DNA of 64,000 bases, taken from the NCBI GenBank assembly GCA_003797895.1, contig RKQB01000001.1:449822-513821 (forward strand), given 5' to 3'. The notes under the pieces were generated by a model. That model saw only the letters and a program-made list of their open reading frames with translations. It made no database searches and was not told the origin of the DNA. Below are positions 60,408 to 64,000 of the stretch, piece by piece. This DNA is from Cyclobacteriaceae bacterium YHN15 (GTDB taxonomy: Bacteria > Bacteroidota > Bacteroidia > Cytophagales > Cyclobacteriaceae). The number at the start of each line of letters is the position of its first letter. Within the stretch, counting starts at the first letter, position 1. Both the position numbers and the translations under genes were made by a program.

Positions 60408-63400
60408 TTGGCTATCCAGAATCAAACCGTAAGGAAAAGTTTCTCATCAATTAAGGTAGTCAAAGACTATCCCGATTTCTTAGATATCCAATTACAATCT
60501 TTCAAGGATTTCTTTCAATTGGATACTCCGGCTGAAAGAAGGAGACAGGATGGTCTGTTCAAGGTGTTCTCAGAAAATTTCCCTATTTCTGATTCCAGGG
60601 AAAATTTCACCCTTGAATTTATTGACTACACGGTAGATCCCCCCAAATACAGCGTTGAAGAATGTATTGACAGAGGTCTGACCTATTCAGTTCCTCTTAA
60701 AGCAAAACTGCGTTTGCTTTGCCATGATGAGGACAATGAGGATTTCGAAACCATTGAACAAGAAGTATTTCTTGGAAATCTTCCCTACATGACAGAGAAA
60801 GGCTCCTTTGTTATCAATGGAGCGGAAAGGGTCATTGTATCACAATTACATAGGTCTCCAGGCGTATTCTTTGCCCAAAGTAAACATACCAATGGAACCA
60901 AACTTTATTCAGCAAGAATTATTCCTTTCAAAGGTAGTTGGATAGAGTTTGCCACTGACATAAACAATGTAATGTATGCCTACATCGACCGTAAAAAGAA
61001 ATTTCCTGTTACTACTCTCCTGAGAGCAATTGGATTTGGTTCTGATAAAGAGATATTGGATCTTTTCGGTCTTTCCGAAGAAATTGAGGCAACCAAAAAC
61101 AACCTTAAGAAAATAACCGGTAGAAAGTTGGCTGCCCGTGTTTTAAGAACCTGGGTGGAGGACTTCGTGGATGAAGATACGGGAGAGGTTGTTTCTATTG
61201 ACAGAAATGAAGTACTGTTGGAAAGGGATTCCATTCTGACTGATGAAGATATTGGATTGATATTGGAATCCGGCACCAAAAACATTATTCTTCATAGAGA
61301 AGATGTGAACGTTGCTGATTATTCCATTATTTATAATACACTCCAAAAAGACAATTCCAATTCAGAAAAAGAAGCGGTAGAGGTGATTTATCGTCAATTG
61401 AGAAATACTGAGGCTCCTGATGAGGCAACAGCCCGTGAGGTAATCCATGGACTTTTCTTCTCTGATAAAAGATATGACCTTGGTGAAGTAGGTAGATATA
61501 GGATCAATAAGAAGCTGGGTCTGGATATTGATCCGGAAAAAATTGTACTGACAACTCAAGATATCATCAGTATTGTGAAGTACTTGATCGGTTTGATCAA
61601 TTCCAAAGCAGTAGTGGATGATATTGATCACTTAAGCAATAGAAGGGTAAGAACTGTTGGTGAGCAGCTGTACAGCCAGTTTGGTGTAGGTCTTGCCCGT
61701 ATGGCAAGAACCATCAGGGAAAGAATGAACGTAAGGGACAATGAAGACTTCAAACCGGTCGATCTGATCAATGCACGTACTCTTTCTTCCGTTATCAATT
61801 CCTTCTTTGGAACCAATCAGCTTTCTCAATTTATGGATCAGACAAACCCATTGGCTGAACTTACCCATAAGAGAAGACTGTCAGCTTTGGGCCCTGGAGG
61901 TCTTTCGAGAGAAAGGGCAGGATTTGAAGTAAGGGACGTTCACTATACCCATTATGGCCGTCTATGTACCATCGAAACCCCGGAAGGACCTAACATAGGT
62001 TTGATTTCTTCTCTTTGTGTACATGCCAAAGTAAACTCCATGGGATTCCTTGAGACACCTTATAGGAAGGTTAAGGAAGGTAAAGTAAGCATGGATGCGA
62101 AAGACATTGTTTTCTTGACTGCAGAAGAAGAGGATGACAATAATATTGCACAGGCCAATGCGCCATTAGATGACAATGGATCTTTCATAAATGAGAAAGT
62201 AAAGGCAAGATTTGAAGGTGACTTCCCGGTTCTTGAACCCCAAGAGATCAGCTACATGGATGTTGCGCCAAACCAAATCGTGTCTGTAGCAGCCTCTTTA
62301 ATTCCCTTCTTGGAGCATGATGACGCTAACCGTGCCCTAATGGGTTCCAATATGCAACGTCAGGCAGTTCCTTTGTTGAAGCCTGAAGCACCAATAGTAG
62401 GCACAGGTTTGGAGTCCAAAGCGGCTACTGATTCCCGTGCTTTGATTCTGGCTGAAGCAAACGGTGTTGTGGAATACGTTGATGCAAAGAAAATTACCAT
62501 AAAATATGACCTTTCAGACGATGAACTTTTGGTCAATTTTAGTGATGAATATAAAACATATGACCTGATCAAGTTCAGAAGAACCAATCAGGATACCACA
62601 ATTAACCTTTCGCCTTTGGTTTTGAAAGGACAAAAGGTTACCAAAGGTGAAGTTTTGGTTGAAGGTTATTCAACCAACAAAGGTGAATTGGCTTTAGGTA
62701 AAAACCTAAGAGTAGCCTATATGCCTTGGCAGGGATACAACTTTGAGGATGCTATCGTAATTTCAGAAAGGGTTGTAAGAGAGGATATCTTCACTTCCAT
62801 TCATATTGAGGAATTCCAACTTGAAGTAAGAGATACTAAAAGAGGGGAAGAGGAATTGACTTCTGAAATACCAAATGTCTCCGAAGAAGCAGTCAAAAAT
62901 CTTGATGAAAACGGAATCATCAGAATCGGTGCGGAAGTTAAGGAAGGTGATATCATTATTGGTAAGATTACACCAAAAGGAGAAACTGACCCAACTCCTG
63001 AAGAAAAGTTATTGAGGGCCATCTTTGGAGATAAAGCCGGTGATGTGAAGGATGCTTCTTTAAAAGCATCTCCATCATTAAATGGTGTGGTAATTGAAAC
63101 CAAATTGTTTTCAAGACCAAAGAAAGACAAAGACCTTAGAGCAAAATCCAAAGCTGAGGTGGAGAAATTGAAAGGCCAATATGCCAAAGACCTTCTTGGA
63201 ATTCGGGCCAAGATGATCAATAAACTGGTAACCTTGTTGGACGGAAAGACATCTCAGGGAGTGAAACACAAGTTTGGAGATGAAATAATCAGCAAAGGTG
63301 TTAAATTCAATTTGAAGAATATCGAACAGAATCTGTTCCCTTCAAAGAACCCATACAGGGACGAGTCCAACTATAACGTACCTGAAGAGGCTAACTTGAT

Positions 63401-64000
63401 TTCCGACATCATCCTTGATGACTGGACTGAGGATGCACATACCAATAGTCTTGTTCAGCAACTTGTCAAAAACTATGTTAATTCGAGGAATGAAATATCC
63501 GGTAGATTTAAAAGAGATAAGTTTACACTAGAGGTTGGAGATGAATTACCGGCAGGTATTGTTCAGCTTGCAAAAGTTTACATTGCCAAAAAGCGTAAAT
63601 TGAAAGTGGGTGATAAAATGGCCGGACGTCATGGAAACAAGGGTATTGTTGCCAGAATCGTAAGAGATGAGGATATGCCATTCCTGGAAGACGGAACACC
63701 AATGGATATTGTATTGAACCCACTTGGTGTACCTTCAAGGATGAATATCGGTCAGATTTATGAAACTGTACTGGCTTGGGCTGGTTATAAGTTAAGTAAG
63801 AAATATGCCACCCCTATTTTCGATGGCGCTACTATGGAAGAAGTTTCCGCAGAGTTGGAAGCTGCAGGATTGCCGGCATATGGTAGAACCTATCTATATG
63901 ATGGTCTAAGCGGTAAGCGATTTGACCAACCAGTAACTGTTGGTATTACTTATATGCTGAAATTGGGTCACTTGGTGGATGATAAAATGCACGCAAGGTC
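60408..64000 (+). CDS. rpoB: RNA polymerase subunit beta (3' end outside window)
   Basis: The visible 1197 codons cover most of the beta subunit, whose usual length in Bacteroidota is near 1270-1290. Signatures include [21 protein letters not shown], the rifampicin region ([34 protein letters not shown]), [14 protein letters not shown] and the active-site region [10 protein letters not shown]. The start is TTG at 60408 (first residues [15 protein letters not shown]); no in-frame ATG exists upstream. The gene runs off the right edge; rpoC should follow. Confidence 0.97.
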   Translation, partial: MAIQNQTVRKSFSSIKVVKDYPDFLDIQLQSFKDFFQLDTPAERRRQDGLFKVFSENFPISDSRENFTLEFIDYTVDPPKYSVEECIDRGLTYSVPLKAKLRLLCHDEDNEDFETIEQEVFLGNLPYMTEKGSFVINGAERVIVSQLHRSPGVFFAQSKHTNGTKLYSARIIPFKGSWIEFATDINNVMYAYIDRKKKFPVTTLLRAIGFGSDKEILDLFGLSEEIEATKNNLKKITGRKLAARVLRTWVEDFVDEDTGEVVSIDRNEVLLERDSILTDEDIGLILESGTKNIILHREDVNVADYSIIYNTLQKDNSNSEKEAVEVIYRQLRNTEAPDEATAREVIHGLFFSDKRYDLGEVGRYRINKKLGLDIDPEKIVLTTQDIISIVKYLIGLINSKAVVDDIDHLSNRRVRTVGEQLYSQFGVGLARMARTIRERMNVRDNEDFKPVDLINARTLSSVINSFFGTNQLSQFMDQTNPLAELTHKRRLSALGPGGLSRERAGFEVRDVHYTHYGRLCTIETPEGPNIGLISSLCVHAKVNSMGFLETPYRKVKEGKVSMDAKDIVFLTAEEEDDNNIAQANAPLDDNGSFINEKVKARFEGDFPVLEPQEISYMDVAPNQIVSVAASLIPFLEHDDANRALMGSNMQRQAVPLLKPEAPIVGTGLESKAATDSRALILAEANGVVEYVDAKKITIKYDLSDDELLVNFSDEYKTYDLIKFRRTNQDTTINLSPLVLKGQKVTKGEVLVEGYSTNKGELALGKNLRVAYMPWQGYNFEDAIVISERVVREDIFTSIHIEEFQLEVRDTKRGEEELTSEIPNVSEEAVKNLDENGIIRIGAEVKEGDIIIGKITPKGETDPTPEEKLLRAIFGDKAGDVKDASLKASPSLNGVVIETKLFSRPKKDKDLRAKSKAEVEKLKGQYAKDLLGIRAKMINKLVTLLDGKTSQGVKHKFGDEIISKGVKFNLKNIEQNLFPSKNPYRDESNYNVPEEANLISDIILDDWTEDAHTNSLVQQLVKNYVNSRNEISGRFKRDKFTLEVGDELPAGIVQLAKVYIAKKRKLKVGDKMAGRHGNKGIVARIVRDEDMPFLEDGTPMDIVLNPLGVPSRMNIGQIYETVLAWAGYKLSKKYATPIFDGATMEEVSAELEAAGLPAYGRTYLYDGLSGKRFDQPVTVGITYMLKLGHLVDDKMHAR

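Overview
The window is chromosomal DNA of a Bacteroidota bacterium, most likely order Cytophagales, family Cyclobacteriaceae (inferred). The clues are moderate-to-low GC, an almost complete lack of Shine-Dalgarno sequences, -7 boxes of the Bacteroidota type (TAnnTTTG with TTG about 19-21 bases upstream), DUF4249 lipoproteins, a bacillithiol-type YpdA reductase, and a complete division/cell-wall (dcw) cluster in Bacteroidota order. Most of the window is core genome. There is no prophage, transposase gene, CRISPR array or defence island.

Layout. 1-5947: recR (cut by the window edge) with clpS; a Na+/solute symporter; an XRE regulator; an alkyltransferase-like protein and an MscS channel; an SDR enzyme; two small secreted proteins. 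5948-11081: the threonine operon thrA-thrB-thrC, preceded by a 355-base leader holding a candidate Thr/Ile attenuator and an overlapping 59-codon antisense ORF. 11092-13477: a BlaR1/BlaI-type signalling pair whose promoter is overlaid by three identical-type palindromic operators. 13549-18460: a four-gene lipoprotein operon (three DUF4249 paralogues and one IPT/Kelch protein). 18557-20335: NRDE protein and YpdA. 20354-21368: six copies of an imperfect palindromic repeat. 21383-31938: PQQ dehydrogenase, nucleoside hydrolase, outer-membrane barrel, APC permease, gpsA with a PlsB-like acyltransferase, polyprenyl synthase, TlpA-like lipoprotein.

32311-47756: the dcw cluster mraZ-rsmH-ftsL-ftsI-murE-mraY-murD-ftsW-murG-murC-ftsQ-ftsA-ftsZ, nearly all genes overlapping or only a few bases apart, with an MraZ box of three 10-bp direct repeats just upstream of the mraZ -7 box. 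murF, murB and ddl are not in it. 47760-55447: flavin reductase, two tandem purine nucleoside phosphorylases, an acetyltransferase, pyrH-frr with a strong terminator, a biotin carrier protein, and a large M1 aminopeptidase.

55513-64000: the translation/transcription block: promoter, tRNA-Tyr, tRNA-Gly, tRNA-Thr, tuf, terminator, promoter, tRNA-Trp, secE, nusG, rplK, rplA, rplJ, rplL, two hairpins, and rpoB (cut by the window edge). The tRNA order before tuf matches the tyrU-glyT-thrT-tufB arrangement of E. coli.

The best candidates for something undescribed are the BlaI/BlaR1-like pair with an 18-residue helical repeat in place of a beta-lactam sensor, the DUF4249 triplet without a TonB-dependent receptor, the threonine leader, and the repeat array. 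All functions are assigned by reading motifs; no database search was run.
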